Of a DNA stretch of 64,000 bases, positions 15,551 through 24,900 are shown in pieces; position 1 is the first letter of the stretch; each line of letters opens with the position of its first letter. Origin of the DNA: a gamma proteobacterium L18 (GTDB lineage Bacteria; Pseudomonadota; Gammaproteobacteria; Pseudomonadales; Pseudomonadaceae). The DNA lies in NCBI GenBank assembly GCA_000497835.1, contig KI547169.1, positions 230,616-294,615 of the forward strand, given 5' to 3'. The translations under genes were made by a program, and so were the position numbers. The notes beneath the pieces are model-generated. The model made no database searches, had not been told where the DNA came from, and saw only the letters and a program-made list of their open reading frames with translations.

Positions 15551-18241
15551 ATGAAAAGCCAACCCGATGCCGCCAGCCGTATGGCGGCCGAGGTAGTGAC
15601 GCAATTACCGGTGCCTTCGCGCCTCGGTATGCTGCGTTTCGAACGGCTGAATGAAGCCAATTGGGCTCTGCTGTTCCTGGACCCCAACTGCGAGCGCCAA
15701 TTCGGCCTGCCCGCAGCGGAGCTGTGCGCGCTGGTCGGCTCGCCCTACGCCAGCCTCATGGAGCCGGAAGCTCGCTATCAGTTGCATGATTCCATCCAAC
15801 TGCAACTGGCCAACAAGCCCCATTACCTGGTGCGCTACACCTTGCACACATCAAGCGGCCCGTTGTCGCTGCTGGAGTTGGGCGAGCCTTACAAGCAACA
15901 CAATCGCCAGCTATTGCGTGGCTACCTGCTGGTGGTCGAATCCCTGGTCGGTGAGCTGCTGCCGGACGACGGCGATCTGGAGACCCAGAACAATCGCCTG
16001 CAGGCCGCCCTGGAACTGAACCAGCGCGCCCAGCAGGAACAGCTGCAACACCTGGAGCGCGTGCGCGCCCAGCAAGACCTGATCCTGCGCCTGGCGCGCC
16101 AGCGCTACAGCACCAACAACCCGCTGCAGGAAGCCGGGCAACTGATTACCCGCAGCGCCTGCGAGATCTATGGCATCAGCGGCGCCCGGTTGTGGAACCT
16201 GGTGGGCCAGCGCCTGGAATCCATCGCCGCCTACGACGTGGCCAGCGATGAATACCGCCAGCCCTCCCCCATCGATATCAGCCAGTACCCCAACTACCTC
16301 GAAGCCCTGCACACCAGCCGCGCCGTGGACGTCAACGATACCGCCAGCGACCCGCGCACCCTGGAAATGGCCGACATGCTGCAGGCCCAAGGCATCAACG
16401 CCGTACTCGACGCCAGTATCCGCATCGACGGCCAGGTGGTGGGCGTGCTGTGCCTGGAGCAGACCGGGGCCACGCGCCCGTGGCAGTCCGACGAGATCGC
16501 CTTCGCTGGCGAGTTGGCCGATCAGTTCGCTCAGGTCATCAACAACCATAACCGCCGCACCGCCACCAGTGCCCTGCACTTGTTCCAGCGCGCGGTGGAG
16601 CAAAGCGCCAACGCCTTCCTGCTGGTGAATTGCGATGGCGTGGTGGAGTACGTGAACCCCAGCTTCACCGCGATCACCCAGTACAGCACCGAGGAAGTCC
16701 ACGGCCAGCGCCTGTCGCAACTGCCGGCCCTGGAAAACCTCAGCGAGATCCTCTTCGACGCCCCCTCCAGCCTGGCCAACAGCAACAGCTGGCAGGGCGA
16801 ATTCAAGAGCCGGCGCAAGAACCTGGAACCCTACTGGGGCCAGCTGTCGATTTCCAAGGTGTACGGCGACAACCGCGAACTGACTCACTACATCGGCATC
16901 TACGAAGACATCACCCAGAGCAAGCTGGCCCAGCAGCGCATCGAGCGCTTGGCCTACACCGACAACCTGACCAGCCTGGGCAACCGCCCGGCGTTCATCC
17001 GCAACCTGGACGAGCGCTTTGCCCGTGATAGCAACACACCCATCAGCCTGCTGCTGGTGGACATCGACAACTTCAAGCGCATCAACGACAGCCTCGGCCA
17101 CCAGACCGGCGACAAGCTGTTGATCAGCCTGGCCCGCCGCCTGCGCAACAGCCTGAGCCCCAGCGGCAGCCTGGCGCGCTTCGCCAGTAACGAATTCGCG
17201 GTCCTGCTGGACAACACCGACCTTGAGACCGGCCACCAGACCGCCGTGCAGGTGCTCAAGACCCTCGACAAGCCGATGTTCGTCGACAACCAGCTGATCA
17301 ACGTTACCGGCTCCGTGGGCCTGGCCTGCGCGCCGCTGCATGGCCGCGACCCGCAGACCCTGATGAAAAACGCAGGCCTGGCCCTGCACAAGGCCAAGGC
17401 CAACGGCAAACACCAGGTGCAGGTGTTCACCGAGGCGCTGAACGCCGAGGCCAGCTACAAGCTTTTCGTGGAAAACAACCTGCGCCGCGCCCTGACCCAG
17501 AACGAGCTGGAAGTGTTCTACCAGCCCAAACTGTGCCTGCGCACCGGTCGCCTGCTGGGCATGGAAGCCCTGCTGCGCTGGAACCACCCGGAAAAGGGCA
17601 TGATCCGCCCCGACCAGTTCATCAGCGTGGCGGAAGAAACCGGCCTGATCATTCCCATCGGCAAGTGGATCGCGCGCCAGGCCTGCCGCATGACCAAAAC
17701 CCTGAGCGCCGCTGGCCTGGGTCAGTTACAGGTGGCCATCAACCTGTCGCCCAAGCAGTTCTCCGACCCCGACCTGGTGGCGTCCATCGCCCACATCCTC
17801 AAGGAAGAAGCCCTGGACCCGGCGCTGCTGGAGCTGGAACTGACCGAAGGCCTGCTGCTGGAGGCCACCGACGACACCCACCAGCAACTCGACCAGCTCA
17901 AGGCCCTGGGCCTGACCCTGGCCATGGACGACTTTGGTACCGGCTATTCGTCGCTCAGCTACCTGAAGAAATTCCCGATCGACATCATCAAGATCGATCG
18001 CAGCTTCATCCACGAGATACCGGACAACCAGGACGACATGGAGATCACCTCGGCAGTGATCGCCATGGCCCACAACCTGAAACTCAAGGTGGTGGCCGAA
18101 GGTATCGAGACCGCCGAACAGCTGAGTTTCCTGCGCCGCCACCGCTGCGACGTGGGCCAGGGCTACCTGTTCGACCGCCCCATCCCCAGCCATGAGCTGC
18201 TGCGCAAGCTCAAACGCTATCCGCGCGGCCCGGTGGCCTGA
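15551..18241 (+). CDS. dipA: GAF-PAS-GGDEF-EAL cyclic-di-GMP phosphodiesterase, DipA-like
   Basis: The 896-residue protein probably hydrolyses c-di-GMP. In order: an N-terminal PAS-like region (to about 130), a short coiled segment rich in Gln/Glu (about 140-175), a GAF domain (about 180-335), a PAS domain (about 345-460), a GGDEF domain (about 465-630) and an EAL domain (about 640-890). The GGDEF active site is replaced by ASNEF (545-549), so cyclase activity is unlikely, while the EAL motif at 671-673 and DDFGTGYSSL are intact. In P. aeruginosa the homologue beside msrA (PA5017, DipA/Pch) is a phosphodiesterase needed for biofilm dispersion and chemotactic heterogeneity. No transmembrane helix is evident, so it is cytoplasmic. 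Confidence 0.9.
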   Translation: MKSQPDAASRMAAEVVTQLPVPSRLGMLRFERLNEANWALLFLDPNCERQFGLPAAELCALVGSPYASLMEPEARYQLHDSIQLQLANKPHYLVRYTLHTSSGPLSLLELGEPYKQHNRQLLRGYLLVVESLVGELLPDDGDLETQNNRLQAALELNQRAQQEQLQHLERVRAQQDLILRLARQRYSTNNPLQEAGQLITRSACEIYGISGARLWNLVGQRLESIAAYDVASDEYRQPSPIDISQYPNYLEALHTSRAVDVNDTASDPRTLEMADMLQAQGINAVLDASIRIDGQVVGVLCLEQTGATRPWQSDEIAFAGELADQFAQVINNHNRRTATSALHLFQRAVEQSANAFLLVNCDGVVEYVNPSFTAITQYSTEEVHGQRLSQLPALENLSEILFDAPSSLANSNSWQGEFKSRRKNLEPYWGQLSISKVYGDNRELTHYIGIYEDITQSKLAQQRIERLAYTDNLTSLGNRPAFIRNLDERFARDSNTPISLLLVDIDNFKRINDSLGHQTGDKLLISLARRLRNSLSPSGSLARFASNEFAVLLDNTDLETGHQTAVQVLKTLDKPMFVDNQLINVTGSVGLACAPLHGRDPQTLMKNAGLALHKAKANGKHQVQVFTEALNAEASYKLFVENNLRRALTQNELEVFYQPKLCLRTGRLLGMEALLRWNHPEKGMIRPDQFISVAEETGLIIPIGKWIARQACRMTKTLSAAGLGQLQVAINLSPKQFSDPDLVASIAHILKEEALDPALLELELTEGLLLEATDDTHQQLDQLKALGLTLAMDDFGTGYSSLSYLKKFPIDIIKIDRSFIHEIPDNQDDMEITSAVIAMAHNLKLKVVAEGIETAEQLSFLRRHRCDVGQGYLFDRPIPSHELLRKLKRYPRGPVA

Positions 18242-18295
18242 CAGCGGCGCGACTCTCGGGCAAACTGTGGGGCTATCAATAGATGACCACCCAGG

Positions 18296-18304
18296 TTATC
18301 CACA
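18296..18304 (+). promoter_or_regulatory. Perfect DnaA-box 9-mer before msrA
   Basis: TTATCCACA, the strongest DnaA-box sequence, lies 22 bases before the msrA start. A single 9-mer is expected by chance roughly once in two windows of this size, so its meaning is uncertain. It could link msrA expression to DnaA or be coincidental. Confidence 0.3.
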
Positions 18305-18326
18305 CCTGCATTAAGGGGAATGGGAC

Positions 18327-18986
18327 ATGGTTCTGCGCTCGGAGATTCTTGTGAACAAAAACGTCTTGCCCACTGCGGCCCAGGCACTGCCTGGCCGCGA
18401 AACCCCGATGAGCGTGCCGGCCGAGCACTTCGTCAACGGCCGCCCGCTGACCGGGCCGTTCCCGGAGGGCCTGGAAGTGGCCATTCTGGGCATGGGCTGC
18501 TTCTGGGGCGCCGAGCGCCTGCTGTGGCAACAGCCGGGCGTGTACACCACCGCCGTAGGTTACGCCGGCGGCATGACGCCCAACCCTACCTATGAAGAAA
18601 CCTGCTCGGGCCTGACCGGCCACAGCGAAGTGGTACTGGTGGTGTTCGACCCCAAGGAAACCAGCTACGAAGCGCTGCTCAAACCGTTCTGGGAATCCCA
18701 CAACCCGACCCAGGGCATGCGCCAGGGCGGCGACATTGGCACCCAGTACCGTTCGGTGATCTTTGCGACCACGCCTGAGCAATTGGCGAAAGCCGAGGCC
18801 AGCAAGGCGGCGTACCAAGAAGAGCTGACCAAGGCCGGCGAAGGTGAAATCACCACCGAAATCGCCGAAGCACCGGCGTTCTACTATGCCGAGGCGTACC
18901 ACCAGCAATACCTGGCCAAGAACCCCGAGGGTTACTGTGGCCTGGGCGGCACCGGCGTGTGCATGCCGCCGTGGTTGAATCGCTGA
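18327..18986 (+). CDS. msrA: Peptide-methionine (S)-S-oxide reductase
   Basis: MsrA reduces the S-epimer of methionine sulfoxide, free or in proteins, and repairs oxidative damage in the cytoplasm. The 219-residue protein carries the GCFWG catalytic motif with Cys58, plus [22 protein letters not shown] and the [12 protein letters not shown] segment typical of the family, and ends with a resolving cysteine region ([12 protein letters not shown]). The N-terminal extension of about 50 residues before the catalytic Cys is usual for proteobacterial MsrA. An AGGGGAA ribosome-binding site precedes the ATG. It converges on rlmJ, with a REPIN hairpin in between. Confidence 0.96.
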   Translation: MVLRSEILVNKNVLPTAAQALPGRETPMSVPAEHFVNGRPLTGPFPEGLEVAILGMGCFWGAERLLWQQPGVYTTAVGYAGGMTPNPTYEETCSGLTGHSEVVLVVFDPKETSYEALLKPFWESHNPTQGMRQGGDIGTQYRSVIFATTPEQLAKAEASKAAYQEELTKAGEGEITTEIAEAPAFYYAEAYHQQYLAKNPEGYCGLGGTGVCMPPWLNR

Positions 18987-19015
18987 TCAAGCTCCCTGCC
19001 TGACTCAAGGGCCTA

Positions 19016-19099
19016 ATCGCGAGCAAGCTTTGCTCCCACAGTGTTGAGCTCTACGCCTGTATACGGCTCAACACTGTGGGAGCAAAGCTTGCTCGCGAT
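19016..19099. repeat. REPIN (type A): perfect 33-bp inverted repeat
   Basis: Arms 19016-19048 and 19067-19099 are perfect reverse complements around an 18-base loop. The core word is GCGAGCAAGCTTTGCTCCCA, a common Pseudomonas REP. It lies between the convergent msrA and rlmJ genes, where it can also stop transcription from both sides. A second member is at 28685-28768. Confidence 0.92.
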
Positions 19100-19143
19100 G
19101 AGGCCAGCACAGGCAACCCACTACCCAGGGATCTGCCGCCAGC

Positions 19144-19980
19144 TTATTCGGCGATCAACCAATCCATCCGCCAGCTACCTTGAGTCTGCCCCAGCTTCAC
19201 TGCCAGCCATGGCAGCAGCTGACGCAATTCCTCTTCCAGCCCCCAAGGCGGGTTGGCAATCGCCAGGCCCGAGCCGTTCAGGCTGTCAGGCCGCTCAAGG
19301 GAGTGCACCAGCAGCTCCACGCGCAACAGCTTCGGCGCGCCGCTGCCGGCCAAGTCCTGGTAGAAACGCTTGAGCGCACGCTGGTCTTTCACCGGGTACC
19401 ACACGGCCGCCACGGTCTGGCGCATACGCCCTACCGCTTCCTTCAGCGCCTTGGCGCAACGCTGCATTTCATCCAGCTGCTCGAACGGCGGGTCAATCAG
19501 CATCACTGCACGCTTTTCCGGCACCGGCAGCAGGGCACGCGGCACATGCCACCCCTCACCCAGGTGCACGGCCACGCGGCGGTCCCACTTCATGTTTTCC
19601 TTGAGCAGCAAACCATCCTCAGGATGCTTTTCGTTGAGCTGAACGCGGTCCTGAGGGCGCGTCAGGCGGCGCGCCACTTCCGGGGAACCGGGGTAGTAAC
19701 GCAGCTCGCCGTCAGGGTTCATGTCGCGGATCATGCCCATGTAGTCGGCCGTCAGCGCGGGCAGGTCATCGGCCTGCCACAGGCGGGCGATGCCTTCCAG
19801 AAACTCGCCGGTGCGGCTGGCCTGGTCGCCGCGCAGGTCGTACAGACCAATGCCGGCGTGGGTGTCCAGGTACGCAAAGGGCTGCTCCTTGCGCGACATC
19901 AGCGCAAGCAGACGGCTCAGGACCAGGTGTTTGAAGACGTCGGCGTGGTTGCCGGCGTGGTAGGCGTGACGATAGTTCAT
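19144..19980 (-). CDS. rlmJ: 23S rRNA (adenine-N6) methyltransferase RlmJ
   Basis: RlmJ methylates A2030 of 23S rRNA. The 278-residue protein starts MNYRHAYHAGNHADVFKHL, the signature N-terminus, and contains LDTHAGIGLYDL (about 42-53, S-adenosylmethionine site) and LIDPPFEQ, the DPPF form of the N6-adenine methyltransferase catalytic motif, near residues 162-169. I chose the ATG at 19980 because the family begins at exactly this sequence; the open frame continues upstream into putP but that part has no family resemblance. It is downstream of putP on the same strand, separated by 73 bases that include a hairpin. Confidence 0.94.
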   Translation of the reverse strand: MNYRHAYHAGNHADVFKHLVLSRLLALMSRKEQPFAYLDTHAGIGLYDLRGDQASRTGEFLEGIARLWQADDLPALTADYMGMIRDMNPDGELRYYPGSPEVARRLTRPQDRVQLNEKHPEDGLLLKENMKWDRRVAVHLGEGWHVPRALLPVPEKRAVMLIDPPFEQLDEMQRCAKALKEAVGRMRQTVAAVWYPVKDQRALKRFYQDLAGSGAPKLLRVELLVHSLERPDSLNGSGLAIANPPWGLEEELRQLLPWLAVKLGQTQGSWRMDWLIAE

Positions 19981-20014
19981 GGCAACTCCTGCAAGGCCGG
20001 GGAGTTTACCTTGA

Positions 20015-20046
20015 GCCGGCCCCACAACCCAAGTTGCAGGGCCGGC
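20015..20046 (-). terminator. Hairpin after putP
   Basis: GCCGGCCC (20015-20022) and GGGCCGGC (20039-20046) form an eight-pair stem just after the putP stop. There is no clear U-run, so it may act as a weak or Rho-assisted terminator or as an mRNA-stabilising structure before rlmJ. Confidence 0.45.
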
Positions 20047-20053
20047 GATCCGA

Positions 20054-21541
20054 TCACTTGCCGGCGTGATAGGCGGCGCGCGAGACCTCGAAGCGTGCCT
20101 GGATGGCCCCGGAAGGCCGCTTGCCCAGCACGCTGACCAGCCAGATGGCCAGGGCCGCGAGCACGAAGCCCGGGATAATTTCATACAGCTCGATGGGGCT
20201 GAAGTTTTTCCACAGCACCACGGTGACCGCCCCGGTGACAATACCGGCCAGAGCGCCGTTGCGGGTCATGCCCTTCCACAGCACCGACAGCAGCACCACC
20301 GGCCCGAATGCCGCGCCAAAGCCTGCCCAGGCGTAGCTGACCAGCCCCAGCACACGGTTTTCCGGGTTCGCAGCCAAGGCAATCGCCACCAGCGCCACCA
20401 CCAGTACCATCGCCCGGCCCACCCAGACCAGCTCGCGCTGACCGGCGCCCTTGCGCAGGAACGCCTTGTAGAAGTCTTCGGTCAGCGCGCTGGAACACAC
20501 CAGCAGCTGGCAACTGAGCGTGCTCATCACGGCCGCCAGGATGGCCGACAGCAACACGCCGGCGATCCACGGGTTGAACAGGATCTTGGCCAGTTCGATA
20601 AACACCCGCTCATGGTTTTCAGTCACCGCACCCGCGTGATCCGGGTGCGCCGCAAAATAGGCAATGCCGAAAAAACCCACCGCCACGGTGCCGCCCAGGC
20701 ACAGGATCATCCAGGCCATGGAGATGCGCCGCGCCTTGGCGATCGACTTCACCGAATCCGCTGCCATGAAGCGCGCCAGAATGTGCGGCTGGCCAAAGTA
20801 GCCCAGGCCCCAACCCAACAGCGAGACGATGCCGATGAAGCTGGTGTTGCGCAGCATGTCGAAGTTGGCCGGGCTGTTCGCCTCAATCGCCATGAACGTG
20901 GTGTCCACGCCGCCGGTAGCCAGCATCACCACGATGGGCGTGAGGATCAGGGCAAAGATCATCAGCGTGGCCTGCACCGTGTCGGTCCAGCTCACGGCCA
21001 GGAAACCGCCGACGAAGGTGTAGGCAATGGTGGCCGCCGCGCCGGCCCACAGCGCCGTTTCGTAGCTCATGCCGAACGTGCTTTCGAACAACCGCGCCCC
21101 GGCGACGATGCCCGACGCGCAGTAAATGGTGAAGAACAGCAGGATGACCACCGCCGAAATGATGCGCAGCATCCCGCTTTTATCCTCGAAACGGCTGGCA
21201 AAGTAATCCGGCAGGGTCAGTGCGTCGCCACAATGCTCGGTCTGCACCCGCAGGCGCCCGGCCACGAACAGCCAATTCAGATAGGCCCCGATGATCAAAC
21301 CGATGGCGATCCAGCTTTCCGACAGCCCCGACAGATAGATCGCACCCGGCAAACCCATCAGCAGCCAGCCGCTCATGTCCGAGGCGCCGGCCGACAGGGC
21401 GGTGACCACGCTGCCCAGGCTGCGACCACCGAGGATGTAGTCCGACAGGTTGTTGGTGCTGCGGTAGGCCATCAGGCCAATCAGCACCATGACAGCGATG
21501 TAGATCACGAAGGTGATCAATGTGGGATTGCTCACACCCAT
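20054..21541 (-). CDS. putP: Sodium/proline symporter PutP
   Basis: PutP imports proline with Na+ across the inner membrane. The 495-residue protein is a sodium-solute symporter (SSS family) with about 13 hydrophobic helices. Visible family segments are GGRSLGSVVTALSAGASDMSGWLLMGLPG (about 38-66, including the Na+ site region) and GWGLGYFGQPHILARFMA near residue 245. It is divergent from putA, and the shared intergenic region is full of PutA-type operators, so proline should induce both genes by moving PutA to the membrane. Confidence 0.96.
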   Translation of the reverse strand: MGVSNPTLITFVIYIAVMVLIGLMAYRSTNNLSDYILGGRSLGSVVTALSAGASDMSGWLLMGLPGAIYLSGLSESWIAIGLIIGAYLNWLFVAGRLRVQTEHCGDALTLPDYFASRFEDKSGMLRIISAVVILLFFTIYCASGIVAGARLFESTFGMSYETALWAGAAATIAYTFVGGFLAVSWTDTVQATLMIFALILTPIVVMLATGGVDTTFMAIEANSPANFDMLRNTSFIGIVSLLGWGLGYFGQPHILARFMAADSVKSIAKARRISMAWMILCLGGTVAVGFFGIAYFAAHPDHAGAVTENHERVFIELAKILFNPWIAGVLLSAILAAVMSTLSCQLLVCSSALTEDFYKAFLRKGAGQRELVWVGRAMVLVVALVAIALAANPENRVLGLVSYAWAGFGAAFGPVVLLSVLWKGMTRNGALAGIVTGAVTVVLWKNFSPIELYEIIPGFVLAALAIWLVSVLGKRPSGAIQARFEVSRAAYHAGK

Positions 21542-21570
21542 GGCAAACGTCCTTTTCTAGTTGTTGTTGT

Positions 21571-21860
21571 GTTGCAACCATCGGGTTGCACCTTTCTGTA
21601 CGACGGCCGGCGCCACGAAAACGGGTTGCACCATCGAAGTGCATTTTGGTGCGATCAGCGGACAGGGCGCAACCGATATGGCCTGCAAGTTGCACCTTGT
21701 TACAGAACAGTCGGCAAATGGCGGCAAAGCCCTGATTCTGCTTCTTTCGGGAGCATTGCTAGCGATTCTCGCACCCCATTTGTGCAGATTCCCCACACCC
21801 GATGGGCGACCCGATGACAGGTGCAACTTTTCTTCAAAATACGGGTTGCACCTAGTTGCA
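21571..21860. promoter_or_regulatory. putP-putA control region with GTTGCA operator array
   Basis: GTTGCA, or its complement TGCAAC, occurs at 21571-21576 (overlapping palindromic GTTGCAAC), 21585-21590, 21625-21630, 21689-21694, 21822-21827, 21845-21850 and 21855-21860. Several share the longer word GGTTGCACC. GTTGCA is the operator hexamer recognised by the ribbon-helix-helix domain of E. coli PutA. Clusters at both ends suggest binding over both divergent promoters with possible looping of the middle. No gene is supported between the two coding regions. Confidence 0.85.
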
Positions 21861-21935
21861 CCTTACCGTGAGCAACGGCTAATCTTGCCGCCGGCTTTAT
21901 TGCCACACCCACGTGGCCTTGATGAGGACAAGAAA

Positions 21936-24900
21936 TTGGCGACGACCACCCTGGGGGTCAAACTTGACGACCCTACCCGCGAGCGACTGAAAACGGCTGC
22001 GCAATCGATCGACCGCACCCCGCACTGGTTGATCAAGCAGGCGATTTTCAATTACCTGGAAAAGCTCGAGGGTGGCGCCACCCTGCCTGAACTCAATGGC
22101 CACGCGCACTCGGCCAACGACGACGCCGGCGAACTGCAGGCCGACCACGCCCACCAGTGCTTCCTGGAATTTGCCGAAAGCATCCTGCCGCAGTCGGTGC
22201 TGCGCGCCGCCATCACCGGCGCCTACCGCCGCCCGGAACCTGAAGTGGTGCCGATGCTGCTGGAACAGGCGCGCCTGCCGGCCGCCATGGCCGAAGCCAC
22301 CAACAAGCTGGCCGCCGGCATTGCCGAAAAACTGCGTAACCAGAAGAGCGCCGGTGGCCGTGCCGGCATCGTCCAGGGCCTGCTGCAGGAATTTTCCCTG
22401 AGCTCCCAGGAAGGTGTGGCGCTGATGTGCCTGGCCGAAGCGCTGCTGCGCATCCCCGACAAAGGCACCCGCGACGCGCTGATCCGCGACAAGATCAGCA
22501 ACGGCAACTGGCAGCCGCACCTGGGCAACAGCCCGTCGCTGTTCGTCAACGCCGCCACCTGGGGCCTGCTGCTGACCGGCAAACTGGTGTCCACGCACAA
22601 CGAAGCGGGCCTGACTTCGTCCCTGAGCCGTATCATCGGCAAGAGCGGCGAGCCGATGATCCGCAAGGGCGTCGACATGGCCATGCGCCTGATGGGCGAG
22701 CAGTTCGTTACCGGCGAAACCATCGCCGAGGCCCTGGCCAACGCCAGCAAGTTCGAAGCCAAGGGCTTCCGCTACTCCTACGACATGCTGGGTGAAGCGG
22801 CGCTGACCGAGCACGACGCGCAGAAATACCTGGCGTCCTACGAGCAGGCCATCCACTCCATCGGCAAGGCCTCCCACGGCCGCGGCATCTATGAAGGCCC
22901 GGGCATCTCCATCAAGCTGTCGGCGCTGCACCCGCGCTACAGCCGCGCCCAGTACGAGCGCGTGATGGACGAGCTGTACCCGCGTCTGCTGTCGCTGACC
23001 CTGCTGGCCAAGCAGTACGACATCGGCCTGAACATCGACGCCGAGGAAGCCGATCGCCTGGAGCTGTCCCTGGACCTGCTCGAGCGCCTGTGCTTCGAGC
23101 CGCAACTGACCGGCTGGAACGGCATCGGCTTCGTGATCCAGGCCTACCAGAAGCGCTGCCCGTACGTGATTGACTACGTCATCGACCTGGCACGCCGCAG
23201 CCGTCACCGCCTGATGATCCGCCTGGTGAAGGGCGCTTACTGGGACAGCGAGATCAAACGCGCCCAGGTCGAGGGACTGGAAGGCTACCCGGTTTACACC
23301 CGCAAGGTGTACACCGACGTGTCCTACATCGCCTGCGCGCGCAAGCTGCTGTCGGTGCCGGAAGTCATCTACCCGCAGTTCGCCACCCACAACGCCCACA
23401 CCCTGTCGGCCATCTACCACATCGCCGGTCAGAACTATTACCCCGGCCAGTACGAGTTCCAGTGCCTGCACGGCATGGGCGAACCGCTGTACGAACAGGT
23501 TGTAGGCAAGGTCGCCGACGGCAAGCTGAACCGTCCGTGCCGCGTGTACGCACCGGTAGGCACCCATGAAACGCTGCTGGCCTACCTGGTACGCCGCCTG
23601 CTGGAAAACGGCGCCAACACCTCGTTCGTCAACCGCATCGCCGACACCTCCATTTCCATCCAGGAACTGGTGGCCGACCCGGTCAGCACCATCGAGCGCA
23701 TGGCCACCCAGGAAGGCAACACCGGCCTGCCGCATCCGCGCATCCCGCTGCCACGCGACCTGTACGGCAGCGAACGCGCCAACTCGGCCGGCATCGACAT
23801 GGCCAACGAACACCGCCTGGCGTCGTTGTCGTGCGCCTTACTGAGCACCGCCCACACTGACTGGAAAGCCGTGCCAATGCTGGGCTGCGACGCCAGCAAC
23901 GAAACAGCCCAGGCCGTGCTGAACCCGTCCGATCATCGCGACATCGTCGGCCATGTGCAGGAAGCCACTGTCGCGGACGTCGACAACGCCATCCTCTGCG
24001 CCATGAGCAACGGCCCGATCTGGCAGGCCACCCCACCAGCCGAGCGCGCTGCCATCCTGGAACGCGCCGCCGACCTGATGGAAGCCGAGATCCAGCCACT
24101 GATGGGCCTGCTGGCCCGCGAAGCCGGCAAGACCTTCGCCAACGCCATCGCCGAAGTACGCGAAGCCGTGGACTTCCTGCGCTACTACGCGGTGCAGGCG
24201 CGCAACGACTTCAGCAACGACGCCCACCGCCCGCTGGGCCCGGTGGTGTGCATCAGCCCGTGGAACTTCCCGCTGGCGATCTTCACCGGCCAGGTAGCCG
24301 CAGCACTGGCCGCCGGCAACCCGGTACTGGCCAAGCCGGCCGAACAGACCCCGCTGGTAGCGGCCCAGGCCGTGCGCCTGCTGCTGGAAGCCGGCATCCC
24401 CGAGGGCGTGGTGCAACTACTGCCAGGCCGCGGCGAAACCGTGGGTGCACGCCTGGTAGGCGATGATCGCGTCAAGGGCGTGATGTTCACCGGCTCCACC
24501 GAGGTGGCGCGCCTGCTGCAACGCAACATCGCCGGGCGCCTGGACAGCCAGGGTCGTCCGATCCCGCTGATCGCCGAAACCGGCGGCCAGAACGCGATGA
24601 TTGTCGATTCGTCGGCGCTGACCGAACAAGTGGTCATCGACGTGGTGTCCTCGGCCTTCGACTCGGCCGGCCAGCGTTGCTCGGCCCTGCGCGTGCTGTG
24701 CCTGCAGGAAGACTCCGCCGACCGCGTGATCGAAATGCTCAAGGGCGCCATGGCCGAATCGCGCCTGGGCAACCCCGAGCGCCTGTCCGTGGACATCGGC
24801 CCGGTGATCGACGCCGAGGCCAAGGCGGGCATCGAGAAGCACATCCAGGGCATGCGCGACAAAGGCCGCGCCGTGTACCAGGTGGCCATCGCCGATGCCG

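Noticed and set aside
21561-21935. Upstream extension of putA by 125 codons
   Set aside because: It covers the putP-putA operator region. The family N-terminus (ribbon-helix-helix) and a GAGG site support the TTG at 21936.
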